DNA of 64,000 bases from Alphaproteobacteria bacterium. Its GTDB lineage: Bacteria; Pseudomonadota; Alphaproteobacteria; Caulobacterales; Parvularculaceae. Within the stretch, counting starts at the first letter, position 1, and each line of letters opens with the position of its first letter. The DNA lies in contig JAUIMC010000004.1 in the NCBI GenBank assembly GCA_030433215.1, positions 1 to 64,000 on the forward strand, written 5' to 3'. A program made the translations under genes and the position numbers. The notes under the pieces were generated by a model. The model saw nothing but the letters and a program-made list of their open reading frames with translations, was not told the DNA's origin and did no database searches. Positions 11,247 through 20,485 of the stretch are shown piece by piece.

Positions 11247-12569
11247 TCAGCGCTGGAAATCGTAAAAGGCGCCCATGGAGAGGAGATCGGTCAGCGCCTC
11301 CATGGCCGCGAAACTCTCTTCCATCAGCGCCGGATCAGCGAGGTCGTCGGGGCTAAGACGATCGCGGTAATGGGCGTTGACCCAGTCTTCGAGTTTCGAG
11401 ATTTTGGCTTCGTCGAGGAGGAAATGACCATCCGCCGCCGCCGCTTCCTCTTGCGACAGGACGACGCGCAGCCTGAGGCAGGCGGGCCCGCCGCCATTGC
11501 GCATGGATTCGCGCACATCCTTGTAGATCGCGCGGTTGATCGGATTGTTCTTCGCGAGCGTCTCATCGACAAAGGCTTTGACGCGCGGATTTTCCTGCGC
11601 CTCGTTCGGCAGGAGCAGCGCCATCTCGCCGCCTCCCCCATCACCAGCGGGGAGCGTCAGAAGCTGCGAATTGAAGAGATAGGAGCCGATGCAGTCTTCG
11701 AGGGAGACGTCTTTCGCGCTCGCCTCGATGATCTCAACGAAGGGCGCGGCTTCACGAATGTCCCGGTAGGCGGTTTCCTTGTCGGCGAAACTTTTCTCAT
11801 GGAGGAACAGCACCGTACCATTGGCGACGCCCACGACATCATTGTGAAAGGCGCCGGCGTCGAGCGCGGCGCCGGACTGTTTGACGAAAACGGTTTTTAC
11901 CGGATCGAGGAGATGATTGCGGGCGACGGCTTCGGAGGCGCGCAGCTTCTGGCGCGCCGGAAATTTCTCGCCGTCTTCGCCGAAGACGAAAAGATGCACG
12001 CCCTTGTCGCCATGGTTTTCGCAAAGCCGGCCATGGTTCGCAGCGCCCTCGTCGCCGAAATGCATGGCGCCCGGCAGCGGCGGGTGATGCGCGAAATATT
12101 TTTCGTCGCTAAAGATGTGCGCAAGCACGCGCGCCGTCGTCTCGGCTTCAATAGAGCGATGAAAATTCGCAGCGAGGTTCGCCGCGGTGAAATGCACCTT
12201 CCTGTCGAGCGTGTCGGGCGACGGCGCAACGGTTCCGGCGTTCGCCGTCCACATGGGCGAAGCCGCATAGCAATTGGCGAGAAGCTCCGGCGCGATGCGC
12301 GCGGCGTTTTCGATGATCTGTGTGTCGGTTCCCGAAAAGCCGAGGGCGCGCAAGGTTTTCAGATGCGGCCTGTCCTGCGGCGGCAGGAAGCCCTGCTTCA
12401 ATCCGAGCCCCATGGCCTCGCGCATTTTCGCAAGCCCTTGCAGCGCCGCCTCTTTCGGATTCGACGCCGCGCCCGCATTCTTCGCCGAGGCGAGGTTGCC
12501 GAAGGAAAGCCCCGCATAATTATGCGTGGGCCCAATCAGGCCGTCGAAATTGTATTCGGCGTAGCTCAC
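11247..12569 (-). CDS. astB: N-succinylarginine dihydrolase
   Basis: A 440-residue amidinotransferase-fold enzyme that converts N2-succinylarginine to N2-succinylornithine plus ammonia and CO2, step 2 of the AST pathway. Family blocks seen: EYNFDGLIGPTHNYAGLSFGN at the N-terminus, FGDEGAANHGRL, FVKQSGAALDAGAFHNDVVGVANG with the conserved His, and the C-terminal MRNGGGPACLRLRV carrying the active-site cysteine. The open frame extends 71 codons upstream, but those codons are antisense-like. The GTG at 12569 begins exactly at the family N-terminus and overlaps the astD stop as GTGA, indicating translational coupling. The usual family length is 440-447. Confidence 0.93.
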   Translation of the reverse strand: MSYAEYNFDGLIGPTHNYAGLSFGNLASAKNAGAASNPKEAALQGLAKMREAMGLGLKQGFLPPQDRPHLKTLRALGFSGTDTQIIENAARIAPELLANCYAASPMWTANAGTVAPSPDTLDRKVHFTAANLAANFHRSIEAETTARVLAHIFSDEKYFAHHPPLPGAMHFGDEGAANHGRLCENHGDKGVHLFVFGEDGEKFPARQKLRASEAVARNHLLDPVKTVFVKQSGAALDAGAFHNDVVGVANGTVLFLHEKSFADKETAYRDIREAAPFVEIIEASAKDVSLEDCIGSYLFNSQLLTLPAGDGGGGEMALLLPNEAQENPRVKAFVDETLAKNNPINRAIYKDVRESMRNGGGPACLRLRVVLSQEEAAAADGHFLLDEAKISKLEDWVNAHYRDRLSPDDLADPALMEESFAAMEALTDLLSMGAFYDFQR

Positions 12570-14041
12570 CGCACCCCCACCTGATCGTCCGCCATGGGGA
12601 GAAGCGCCTCGCCTTCCATGGAGGCCACCGGATAGGCGCAGTAGTCGGCGGCGTAATAGGCGGAGGGGCGATGATTGCCGCTGTCGCCGATGCCGCCGAA
12701 AGGCGCCGAGCCCGACGCGCCCGTGGTCTGGCGGTTCCAGTTGACGATGCCGGCGCGCGAGAGCGCCAGAAACTTGTCCCATTTCGCTTTGTCGTCGGTG
12801 AGGATGCCGGCCGAGAGGCCGAAGCGCGTCTTGTTGGCGCGCGCGATGGCGTCCTCGAAGGTCTTCACGCGATAGACCTTGAGGAGCGGGCCGAAATGCT
12901 CCTCATCCGGGACCTGGTCGGCGAACATGGAGACGTCGATAATGCCCGGCGAGACGAAGGCCTTGCCCTCGTCGATCACCGACAGATTTTTGATCGGCAC
13001 GCCGTCGCGGTCCACGAGCTGATCGAAGGCGCGCTCAAGGCTTTCGGCGATCTTCGGCGAGATCACCGGCCCCATGAAGGGCTGCGGCTCGTCAAAGGGC
13101 GCGCCCACAATCAGGCGTTCGGTAAGTTTCGCGAGCGCCAGCAGCGCCTTGTCGCCTTCGGGCCCTTCGGGGAGGATCAGGCGGCGCGCGCAGGTGCAGC
13201 GCTGGCCGCTCGTGAGGAACGCCGACTGCACCACCGCGAAAGCCGCAGCCTGAACATCGTCCGTATCCCACCAGATCAGCGGATTGTTGCCGCCGAGTTC
13301 GAGCGCCAGAATGACGTCGAGACGGTCGGCGAACATCTTGTTGATGGCAAGGCCTGTCTTCGCGCCGCCGGTGAAGAGCACGCCGTCGACCTTGCCGTCC
13401 TGAGCGGCGCTGGTCAGCGCCTCGCCGGTTTCGCGCCCGCCCTGCACCAGATTGACGACGCCCTCGGGGACGCCCGCCTCGACCATGCGCTCGATGATGA
13501 AGGCGCCCGGCCCCGGCGTCATTTCGGAGGGTTTGAACACGACCGTATTGCCGGCGATCAGCGCCGGGACCATGTGTCCGTTGGGCAGATGGGCCGGGAA
13601 ATTGTAGGGCCCGAGCACCGCCATGACGCCGTGCGGCTTGTGGCGCAGCACCGCGGTCGTGGGCCCCGCCGGGTTCGACTTCTCGCCGGTGCGTTCGTGA
13701 TAGGCGCGGATCGAGATATCGACCTTGCCGGCGACGGCGGCGGCTTCGGTCCTGGTTTCCCAGAACGGCTTGCCGGTCTCGCGCGAAATGAGCCGCGCCA
13801 GCACTTCCGCATCGCGTTTGATGAGATCGCGGTAGCGCTCCATGATCGCGATACGTTCGGCCAAAGGCGTCAGCGCCCATTTCTCGAAGGCCGCGCGCGC
13901 CGCGTCCACCGCGTCGTCCACATCGGCCTTCGCAGCGCCCGCGCCTTTCCAGACGGTTTCGCCCGTCGACGGATCGAGGCTTGAAAATTCCGCCCCGGCG
14001 CCGTCGCGCCATTTGCCGTTGATCAGGATCTGGTTCGTCAT
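12566..14041 (-). CDS. astD: Succinylglutamate-semialdehyde dehydrogenase
   Basis: A 491-residue NAD-dependent aldehyde dehydrogenase, step 4 of the AST pathway, producing succinylglutamate. Catalytic C282 in SGQRCTCARRL and general base E248 in LALELGGNNP are present, as are PYNFPAHLPNGH and FTGGAKTG for cofactor binding. The SGQRCTCARR and GNNPLIWWD segments are AstD-type. I use the ATG at 14041; the frame extends ten codons further but those overlap astA. The start lies 4 nt after the astA stop (TGAGACCATG) and the stop overlaps the astB start, so the operon is tightly coupled. Confidence 0.92.
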   Translation of the reverse strand: MTNQILINGKWRDGAGAEFSSLDPSTGETVWKGAGAAKADVDDAVDAARAAFEKWALTPLAERIAIMERYRDLIKRDAEVLARLISRETGKPFWETRTEAAAVAGKVDISIRAYHERTGEKSNPAGPTTAVLRHKPHGVMAVLGPYNFPAHLPNGHMVPALIAGNTVVFKPSEMTPGPGAFIIERMVEAGVPEGVVNLVQGGRETGEALTSAAQDGKVDGVLFTGGAKTGLAINKMFADRLDVILALELGGNNPLIWWDTDDVQAAAFAVVQSAFLTSGQRCTCARRLILPEGPEGDKALLALAKLTERLIVGAPFDEPQPFMGPVISPKIAESLERAFDQLVDRDGVPIKNLSVIDEGKAFVSPGIIDVSMFADQVPDEEHFGPLLKVYRVKTFEDAIARANKTRFGLSAGILTDDKAKWDKFLALSRAGIVNWNRQTTGASGSAPFGGIGDSGNHRPSAYYAADYCAYPVASMEGEALLPMADDQVGVR

Positions 14042-14045
14042 GGTC

Positions 14046-15056
14046 TCACCATTTCGCCGCGCGGATTTCATCGCCCGCCTTGACGCCGAGAGTCGCCGCC
14101 GCCTCTTTGCGGATGATCATGCTTTCCCCGTCGATCTTCCCGGGCGCGCGCGTCACCCGAAACTGTTGAAGCCGGCCCGCCGCCATCAAATAGAGCGGCG
14201 CATCCCCCGGATCGCCAATCACAACCGGGAAAAGACAGCTTTCCTTCACGGTCTTGATGTCGTCGACATAGGCGTCCAGCAAGGGACCGCCGTCAAAGAC
14301 GTCAATATAACGGTTAAAGGCGAAGCCTTCTTTTATCAGCATGTCATAGGCAGGCGCCGCGCTGTCATGCGGCTTGCCTAGACATTCTTTCGCGTCGTCC
14401 GGCAACAGCGCCACATAGATCGGATGGCGCGGCATCAAATCGGAAATGATCTGGTTGCCCATGGCGGAATTGGCGAGGTCCGCGTCTTCGAACTCCATAT
14501 CGAAAAACAGCTTGCCGAGCGATTCCCAGAACGGCTGTTTGCCGTCAGGCGCGCGCCAGCCGCGCAGTTCCGCACAGACCGAATCCGCCACGAGGTCGCG
14601 ATGCTGAGCGATAAAAAGATAGCGCGCCCGGGCGAGAAATTTTCCGAAACCGCCGCCGCGCGCATCCGGCGACAGGAACAGCGACCCGACCTCGGCGCAG
14701 CCCGTGAAATCATGGGTCGGCACGAGAAGGCGGCGCTCAACACGCTTTTTCAGCTGCTTCGAGGCATGCACCGTTTTATTGATGCGATAATTGACGAAGC
14801 CGTAATCGAGGCCCACGGCGGAAAAAACCGCCGACGTGCCGATCACTTTGCCGTCCTGTTCCAGCACCATCATGTAGACTTCGCCGGACGGCTCCGTCGG
14901 ATTGGACGTAAAACTGTCGGCCGCAAATTCAACGCGCGGGCGCAAGGCCTCCGGCTGTGACGGCAAATTGGTCATGCCGCCGCCGGAAAGCTTGGCGAGC
15001 TCCAGGATCGCATCGAAATCCTCGCGCCGCACCGGGCGCATAAAGGCGAGCGACAT
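14046..15056 (-). CDS. astA: Arginine N-succinyltransferase
   Basis: A 336-residue GNAT-like enzyme that transfers succinyl from succinyl-CoA to the alpha-amino group of arginine, the committed step of the AST pathway. Recognised from FMRPVRREDFDAILELAKLSG at the N-terminus, the acceptor-binding SLFLSPDARGGGFGKFLARARYLF, GELRGW-like AELRGWRAPDGKQPFWESLG, the FDMEFEDADL block and MPRHPIYVALLP. The ATG at 15056 shares its A with the TAA stop of the upstream M20 hydrolase (TAATG). The apparent 68-codon extension upstream is a shadow of that hydrolase. An alpha-type single subunit; no second astA copy is seen. Confidence 0.93.
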   Translation of the reverse strand: MSLAFMRPVRREDFDAILELAKLSGGGMTNLPSQPEALRPRVEFAADSFTSNPTEPSGEVYMMVLEQDGKVIGTSAVFSAVGLDYGFVNYRINKTVHASKQLKKRVERRLLVPTHDFTGCAEVGSLFLSPDARGGGFGKFLARARYLFIAQHRDLVADSVCAELRGWRAPDGKQPFWESLGKLFFDMEFEDADLANSAMGNQIISDLMPRHPIYVALLPDDAKECLGKPHDSAAPAYDMLIKEGFAFNRYIDVFDGGPLLDAYVDDIKTVKESCLFPVVIGDPGDAPLYLMAAGRLQQFRVTRAPGKIDGESMIIRKEAAATLGVKAGDEIRAAKW

Positions 15057-16303
15057 TAATCCGTCTCCGAAGCGAGCGCGCCGGGATTGGGAAGATCCCC
15101 GGCCGCGATTTTCAAAAGCAGGAGCGCGGAAAGTTTCGCGCGCTCCACAAAGCTGTCGAGCTTGGCGATTTCCTGCGCGGAGTGAATATCGGCGCCGCGC
15201 ACGCCGAGCGTGTCGATCACCGGAATGCCGGCGGCGGCGATATTGTTGCCGTCGCAGCACCCGCCTGTGGGCTTCCAGTCGATAGTAATCCCGAGTTCTT
15301 CGCCGGTGGCGCGCAGCGCCTGAAAGAACGCCTCTAATTGCGGCGTCATGGGCTTCGGAGGGCGGGTAAAACCGCCTTCGAGTTTCGCCGAATAGCCCTC
15401 GCGGGCGTTGATATCCGCGATCAGCTTTTGCGCCTCGCCGAGCAGCCAGTCGGAATCTTCCGGCTGTTCGAGGCGCACATTAAAGCGCGCCACCGCGAGG
15501 TCGGGCACGACATTATTGGGCCCGCCGCCGTCGAGCCGCGCGACATTGACGGTGAGCCCTTCCCTTTGGCCCGACAGCTTGTCGATCCCGGCAATAAACT
15601 CCGCCGCCGCGACAATTGCATTGCGTCCGAGATGATGTTCGCGGCCGGCATGAGCGCTTTTCCCACGTATCACCGCCGAGAAATTGCCGCTGCCCTTGCG
15701 CGCCCCGGCGAGCGTCCCGTCCGCAAGCGCCGGTTCGTAGACGCAGGCGAACTGCGCGCGCTTGGCGGCTTCGGTCAGCATATGCGCCGAACCGATGGAG
15801 CCGATCTCTTCATCGGCGTTGATCAGCACTTCATAGCCGATGCGCTCGGCGAGCGGCGAGCGTTCGACGGCTTTCAGCGCATTCAGCATGACGAGAAGCC
15901 CGCCTTTCATGTCGGCGGCGCCGGGCGCGTTCAGCGTGTCGTCATCGAGAAAGCGTTCGGACTGAAACGGATGGTCGGCGCCGAAAACCGTATCCATATG
16001 CCCGGTCAGCAGCACCCGAACGGGCGCCTGCGGGCGCTTCACGAGCCGCAGCATGTCGCCCACCGGCTGTTCCACGACCTCGCCTTCGCGCGTGACGATC
16101 TGATGGGGCCGCGAGGGCACGGTTTCGACCTCGGCGCCGAGTTCGGCGAAGCTTTCCGCGAGGGCGGCGTGCATCCGCTTCAGCCCGTCAAGGTTGGCGC
16201 TGCCGGAATTGATGGCGCACCAGGCGCGCAAGGCCTCCGTCATGGGCCCGCGTCCCTCATCGAGAAAAGCGAGATCGGCTTTATAATTATGGGCGCTGGT
16301 CAT
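15056..16303 (-). CDS. M20-family zinc hydrolase, first gene of the AST operon
   Basis: A 415-residue M20 metallopeptidase/deacylase of the carboxypeptidase G2/ArgE type. Di-zinc ligands and catalytic residues are all seen: H102 and D104 in TGHMDTVFG, bridging D131 in GAADMKGG, general base E165 with zinc ligand E166 in NADEEIGS, E190, and H374 in ADIHSAQE. The dimerisation lid lies at about 200-310. No signal peptide, so cytosolic. It is translationally coupled to astA. The AST pathway ends with removal of succinate from succinylglutamate by AstE, an unrelated M14-like zinc enzyme that is absent here. Family chemistry (N-acyl amino acid hydrolysis) fits a replacement for AstE, but this is inference; succinylornithine could also be its substrate. 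Confidence 0.8.
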   Translation of the reverse strand: MTSAHNYKADLAFLDEGRGPMTEALRAWCAINSGSANLDGLKRMHAALAESFAELGAEVETVPSRPHQIVTREGEVVEQPVGDMLRLVKRPQAPVRVLLTGHMDTVFGADHPFQSERFLDDDTLNAPGAADMKGGLLVMLNALKAVERSPLAERIGYEVLINADEEIGSIGSAHMLTEAAKRAQFACVYEPALADGTLAGARKGSGNFSAVIRGKSAHAGREHHLGRNAIVAAAEFIAGIDKLSGQREGLTVNVARLDGGGPNNVVPDLAVARFNVRLEQPEDSDWLLGEAQKLIADINAREGYSAKLEGGFTRPPKPMTPQLEAFFQALRATGEELGITIDWKPTGGCCDGNNIAAAGIPVIDTLGVRGADIHSAQEIAKLDSFVERAKLSALLLLKIAAGDLPNPGALASETD

Positions 16304-16446
16304 AGGCCCAGAGCAGTAGCGATCCTTGCGAATCCCCGCAAGTGAGGGCCACAGGCGAGGTCAGGGGGCCTTCCGGCGGGGGTCGTTTCTTCCCGGCCCG
16401 AAGCGGCCTATAGTCCCGCGCAACGCGAAACCAATATCAAGGGCCG

Positions 16447-19032
16447 ATGCTGAAATTCATCGAAAGAGTGCTGGCGGCGTGGGCCGAGACGGCGCGCCGG
16501 GCGGGGCCTTTTCTGGCCGCAGCGATCCTAATCCTGGCCGGCGTCGCGGGCTGGTACGCGGCGACGCATCTGAAGGTGAACACCGATACGAGCGCCATGC
16601 TCGATCCGGACCTGCCCTTCCAGCAGCGCGCGGCGGAACTGCGCGACGCCTTTCCGCAGATAAAAGACGACGTCCTGATCCTGGTCCGCGCCCCGACGCT
16701 CGACGAAGCGGACGCCTACGCCGCGGACCTGCGCAACGCGCTCGCCGCCGACAAAGAGAATTTCACCGCGGTTTTCGCGCCCGCCGCCGAGCCCTTCTTC
16801 CGCAATAACGGGCTTCTCTATCTGCGCGCGGACGAGCTGGAATCGCGGCTGACCCAGATGTCGAAAGCCGCGGGACTGATCGAAACCCTGATCCAGTCGC
16901 CGCGGCTCGGGACACTGTTCACCACCCTCGCGGAGAATGACGAACTCGCCGAACGCTCCGAGCTTGGCCAGGAGACGCTCGAGCAGATTTACGCCGAGCT
17001 TGCGGCAGTCGCCGAAGCGAGCCTCGACGGCGAACGGCGCCCCTTTTCATGGATGGGCGCGCTCGATGAAGAGACAAGGGAAGAAGAAACCCATACGCGT
17101 CTCGTCTATGCGACGCCGGTTCTCGATTACACAAAGCTGAAGCCCGCCAAGGCGGCGATCAACGCCTTGCGGGCCAAGACTACACAGCTCGACGAGACCT
17201 ATGGCGGCCGGGTCGAGACCTACGTCACCGGCGATCCGGCCCTGCGCATGGAGGAGCTTGAGGCGGTCACGACGGGCATCGGCCTGTCCTTCCTCCTCTC
17301 TTTCGTGCTGGTCAGTTTTCTTCTTCTTGTCTGCTACCGCTCGATCGGCATGGCGGCGTTGACGCTGCTCGGGCTCATCGTCACGCTGACGCTCACCTCC
17401 GGCTTTGCGGCGCTCACCGTCGGGGAGCTCAATCTCGTTTCCGTCGCCTTCATGGTGTTGCTGGTGGGGCTGGGACTCGATTTCGCCATTCACCTTCTGT
17501 TGCACATTCAGGAACACCGCGCCGTCGGCCGCAGCAATATGAGAGCTTTAAGGGGCGCGATCCATGAAGTGGGCCCGGCGCTGACGCTTGCGGCGCCGAC
17601 GACAGCGCTCGCTTTCCTCTCTTTCGTGCCGACCCGCTTCGACGGCATCGCCCAGCTCGGGATTATCGCCGGCGCCGGCGTCGTCATCGCCTTTCTCGTT
17701 ACGGTCAGCTTCGCCCCGGCGGCGCTGTTTCTGTTCAGGAAGCGCCCGCGCGCCGGCGGACACGGGGCCGTCCGCAAAATCTTCGACTGGATCAGCGTTC
17801 ATTCGGCGCCTATCGCCGCGGCCACGGTGATTTTCGGCATCGCTGCGCTATTCCTGATGCCGCAGGTGCGCTTCGACGCCGACCAGATGGCGCTCAGAAA
17901 CCCTAACGCCCAGTCGGTCGTCGGCTTCAGCTATCTTTTCGACGACGCCGAAACCGCGCCTTATCGCCTGAGCCGGCTGGTGGGAAGCGCGGAGGAAGTC
18001 GCCGAAACCGAAAAGCTCGTCGGCGGTCTTGAGACGGTGGCGAATGTGCGCGCCCTCACCGATTACGTGCCCGAAGATCAGGATGAAAAACTCGAGCTCA
18101 TCGATTTCGGCGCCGGGACCTTGATCTTCGCCCTCGATGCGGAGCCGGGCTCGGTGGAAGGTCCGCCGGCGGCGGAAGGCATCGCGGCGTTGAAAACTCG
18201 ACTCGACGAAGCCTATGACTCCGGTCCTGCCGCGCGGCTATCGGCGCTGCTCGGCGAACTTCAGGACAACGAAGCGGCGCAGGCGCGGATGCAGGAGAAC
18301 GTCTTCGCGTTCTGGCCGCAGCTCGTTGCGCAACTGCGCGCCGGCTTCAACGCCGATTATGTGACGCTGGAGGACGTGCCGGGCGCGCTCAGCGAGCGTT
18401 ATCTGAGCCCTGACGGGAAATGGCGGGTCGACATCTTGCCGAGCGAGGACGTGCGCGACCACCGCGCCCTCGATGCCTTCGTGGACGAGGTCGAAGCCGT
18501 CATTCCCGATCTCGCCGGCGGCGCCTATCAGGCGGAAAAGGCCGGGGAAACCATCTCCAACGCCATGCTTCAGGCGACGGGCATCGCCTTCGCCGCGATT
18601 GCGATTTTCCTGTGGCTGCTGGTGCGCAGCTTCAAGACCGTTCTTTTAATGCTGTTCCCGCTGGCGCTGGCGGCGGTCCTGACCGCAGCGGCGGGCGTTT
18701 TGTTCAACATTCCGTTCAACTACGCCAATGTCATCGTGTTGCCGCTCCTGATCGGCATTGGCGTCGACAGCGGCATTCACCTCGTTCTCCGGAACGAGCA
18801 GGTGAAAGCCGGCGAAGGCGTTTACGGCACCTCGACGCCGCGCGCGGTTCTGTTCTCGGCGCTCACCACCGTAGCGTCTTTCGGCAGCCTCATGCTCTCG
18901 CCGCACCGGGGCACCGCCTCCATGGGCGAGCTTCTTTCGCTGGCCATCGCCTTCACCCTCGTCTGCACGCTCATCGTGCTCCCGGCGGCCTTCCACTACG
19001 AAGAAAAGCGCGCGGCCCGGAGGCGCGCATGA
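16447..19032 (+). CDS. hpnN: Hopanoid-associated RND/MMPL transporter HpnN
   Basis: An 861-residue inner-membrane exporter of the RND superfamily that moves hopanoids toward the outer membrane. Two repeats are visible, each with one transmembrane helix, a large periplasmic domain and five helices: helix 1 at about 20-42, periplasmic domain 45-270, helices about 272-420, helix about 450-470, second periplasmic domain to about 695, and helices 700-855. The short charged end EEKRAARRRA is cytosolic. The sequence between AVFAPAAEPFFRNNGLLYL and LFTTLAENDEL is typical of HpnN and separates it from drug RND pumps. It leads the hopanoid region and overlaps the following amidohydrolase gene by 4 nt. 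Confidence 0.88.
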   Translation: MLKFIERVLAAWAETARRAGPFLAAAILILAGVAGWYAATHLKVNTDTSAMLDPDLPFQQRAAELRDAFPQIKDDVLILVRAPTLDEADAYAADLRNALAADKENFTAVFAPAAEPFFRNNGLLYLRADELESRLTQMSKAAGLIETLIQSPRLGTLFTTLAENDELAERSELGQETLEQIYAELAAVAEASLDGERRPFSWMGALDEETREEETHTRLVYATPVLDYTKLKPAKAAINALRAKTTQLDETYGGRVETYVTGDPALRMEELEAVTTGIGLSFLLSFVLVSFLLLVCYRSIGMAALTLLGLIVTLTLTSGFAALTVGELNLVSVAFMVLLVGLGLDFAIHLLLHIQEHRAVGRSNMRALRGAIHEVGPALTLAAPTTALAFLSFVPTRFDGIAQLGIIAGAGVVIAFLVTVSFAPAALFLFRKRPRAGGHGAVRKIFDWISVHSAPIAAATVIFGIAALFLMPQVRFDADQMALRNPNAQSVVGFSYLFDDAETAPYRLSRLVGSAEEVAETEKLVGGLETVANVRALTDYVPEDQDEKLELIDFGAGTLIFALDAEPGSVEGPPAAEGIAALKTRLDEAYDSGPAARLSALLGELQDNEAAQARMQENVFAFWPQLVAQLRAGFNADYVTLEDVPGALSERYLSPDGKWRVDILPSEDVRDHRALDAFVDEVEAVIPDLAGGAYQAEKAGETISNAMLQATGIAFAAIAIFLWLLVRSFKTVLLMLFPLALAAVLTAAAGVLFNIPFNYANVIVLPLLIGIGVDSGIHLVLRNEQVKAGEGVYGTSTPRAVLFSALTTVASFGSLMLSPHRGTASMGELLSLAIAFTLVCTLIVLPAAFHYEEKRAARRRA

Positions 19033-20273
19033 AATTGCGTGCCCTCGCGCATTCGCTGTTCATGCTGCTGCTCGTCCTTTGCGGCTGTGCGCAGACGGGG
19101 GCGCAGGCGCAGGATATGCGCGCCTATATGGGCGGGCGCATCATCGACGGCGATGGCGGCGCGCCCATTGAAGACGGCGTCCTGCTGATCGAGGGCGCGC
19201 GCATCATCGCCGTGGGCGAACGCGGCGCGGTCACCGTGCCCCCGGAAGCGGCGCAGATCGACGTCAGCGGCAAAACCCTGACGCCCGGTCTCGTCAACGC
19301 ACACGGTCATGTTGCGACAGACGCGGAAGAAAAACTCAAAACCTACGCCCGATACGGGATCACCACGGTCCTCAGCCTCGGCGACGAAGACGAAAGCCAT
19401 GTGGCCTTGCGCGACAGTTTCAACACCGACCGGGGCATGGCGCGGCTGTTGCTGGCGGGGCCGATCCCCTCGCCGCTAAGCGCCGCCGAGGCGCCCGGCG
19501 TCATCGCCGATCTTGCCGCGCTCGGCGCCGACTGGGTGAAGATCCGCGTCCAGAACGGCTCCATCCCTCAGCCCGCCTATGAAGCGCTCATCAAGGAGGC
19601 GCATGCCGCGGGCCTGCCTCTCGCGGCGCATATCTACACGCTCGAAGACGCCAAGGGACTTGTCGACGCCGGCGCGGACATCATCGCGCACAGTGTTAGG
19701 GACAAGGAGATGGACGCCGGCCTTGCGAAGAAAATGGCCGAAGAAGAGATATGCCTGACGCCGACTCTGATGCGCGAAGTCTCGACTTATGTATACGCGC
19801 AAAGGCCGGCCTTTTTCGACGATCCGTTTTTTCTCGCCGGCGCGGTGCAGGACGACATCGAAACTTTACAGAGCGAAGAGGCGCAAACGCGCGCCGGTGA
19901 AAACCTTGAACAAGGACAGGCCGATCTCGCCATGGCCAAGCGCAATCTCGCGATTGCGCATGAGGCCGGCGTGAAGATCGCGCTCGGCACCGACAGCGGC
20001 GCCTTTACTGGCCGCTTTCCCGGGTATTTCGAACATCTGGAACTGGCGCACATGACAGACGCCGGCATGAGCGAGGCGGACGTTCTTCACGCCGCCACCG
20101 GCGCCGCCGCGGACTGCATCGGCCTCGCCGATGTGACGGGACGGCTGAAGCCCGGCCTTCAAGCGGACTTTCTCATTCTCGGCGCAAACCCGCTCGACGA
20201 CATCGCCAATACGCGAAAGATCGAGGCCGTCTTCATCGCCGGGCGCGAGACCTTTGAGGCGCCGCAAGACTGA
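19029..20273 (+). CDS. Amidohydrolase-family lipoprotein coupled to hpnN
   Basis: A 414-residue exported metal hydrolase. Signal peptide with LLLVLCGC; C20 (or C18) is the likely lipidated residue. Metal ligands H92 and H94 in NAHGHVA, a lysine candidate in DWVKIRVQNG, histidines in LAAHIYT and IIAHSVRD, and the catalytic aspartate in ALGTDSGAF. The C-terminal LKPGLQADFLILGANP is standard for imidazolonepropionase-like enzymes. The ATG overlaps the hpnN stop as ATGA, so production is linked to the hopanoid exporter. A much longer frame from 18420 is only a shadow of hpnN. The substrate is unknown; a periplasmic step on an exported lipid is a guess. Distantly related in type to the protein at 2007-4061. 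Confidence 0.82.
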   Translation: MKLRALAHSLFMLLLVLCGCAQTGAQAQDMRAYMGGRIIDGDGGAPIEDGVLLIEGARIIAVGERGAVTVPPEAAQIDVSGKTLTPGLVNAHGHVATDAEEKLKTYARYGITTVLSLGDEDESHVALRDSFNTDRGMARLLLAGPIPSPLSAAEAPGVIADLAALGADWVKIRVQNGSIPQPAYEALIKEAHAAGLPLAAHIYTLEDAKGLVDAGADIIAHSVRDKEMDAGLAKKMAEEEICLTPTLMREVSTYVYAQRPAFFDDPFFLAGAVQDDIETLQSEEAQTRAGENLEQGQADLAMAKRNLAIAHEAGVKIALGTDSGAFTGRFPGYFEHLELAHMTDAGMSEADVLHAATGAAADCIGLADVTGRLKPGLQADFLILGANPLDDIANTRKIEAVFIAGRETFEAPQD

Positions 20274-20306
20274 TGCGCCCCCTCAGAAGCCCCCGAAAAT
20301 ACAACG

Positions 20307-20334
20307 GAATATCAATCTATTAGGGGTGATATTC
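20307..20334. promoter_or_regulatory. Inverted repeat upstream of hpnM
   Basis: GAATATCA (20307-20314) and its exact complement TGATATTC (20327-20334) flank a 12-nt AT-rich spacer, in the 212-nt gap between the amidohydrolase and hpnM. No T-run follows, so it looks more like a protein-binding site than a terminator. Nothing else is seen in this gap. Confidence 0.35.
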
Positions 20335-20485
20335 TAAGCCCCGGCGCGCGGCGGCTAACGAATTTGTCATCCCCCTCGTCCGGCGCGGACCCAATGCTGC
20401 TGGAATTTGGCCGCAATCGTCCCATATTGATCGGACTTCATTTCCGCGCCGTCCGGCGCGCCGCAAATCTCGAGGGCTCATTTCC

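Noticed and set aside
12570-12782. N-terminal extension of AstB by 71 residues
   Set aside because: It is Arg-rich shadow of astD; GTG 12569 matches the family N-terminus and overlaps the astD stop.
12320-13984. 554-residue rightward ORF across astB and astD
   Set aside because: Antisense shadow of two clearly real genes with full catalytic motifs; composition is typical of shadows.
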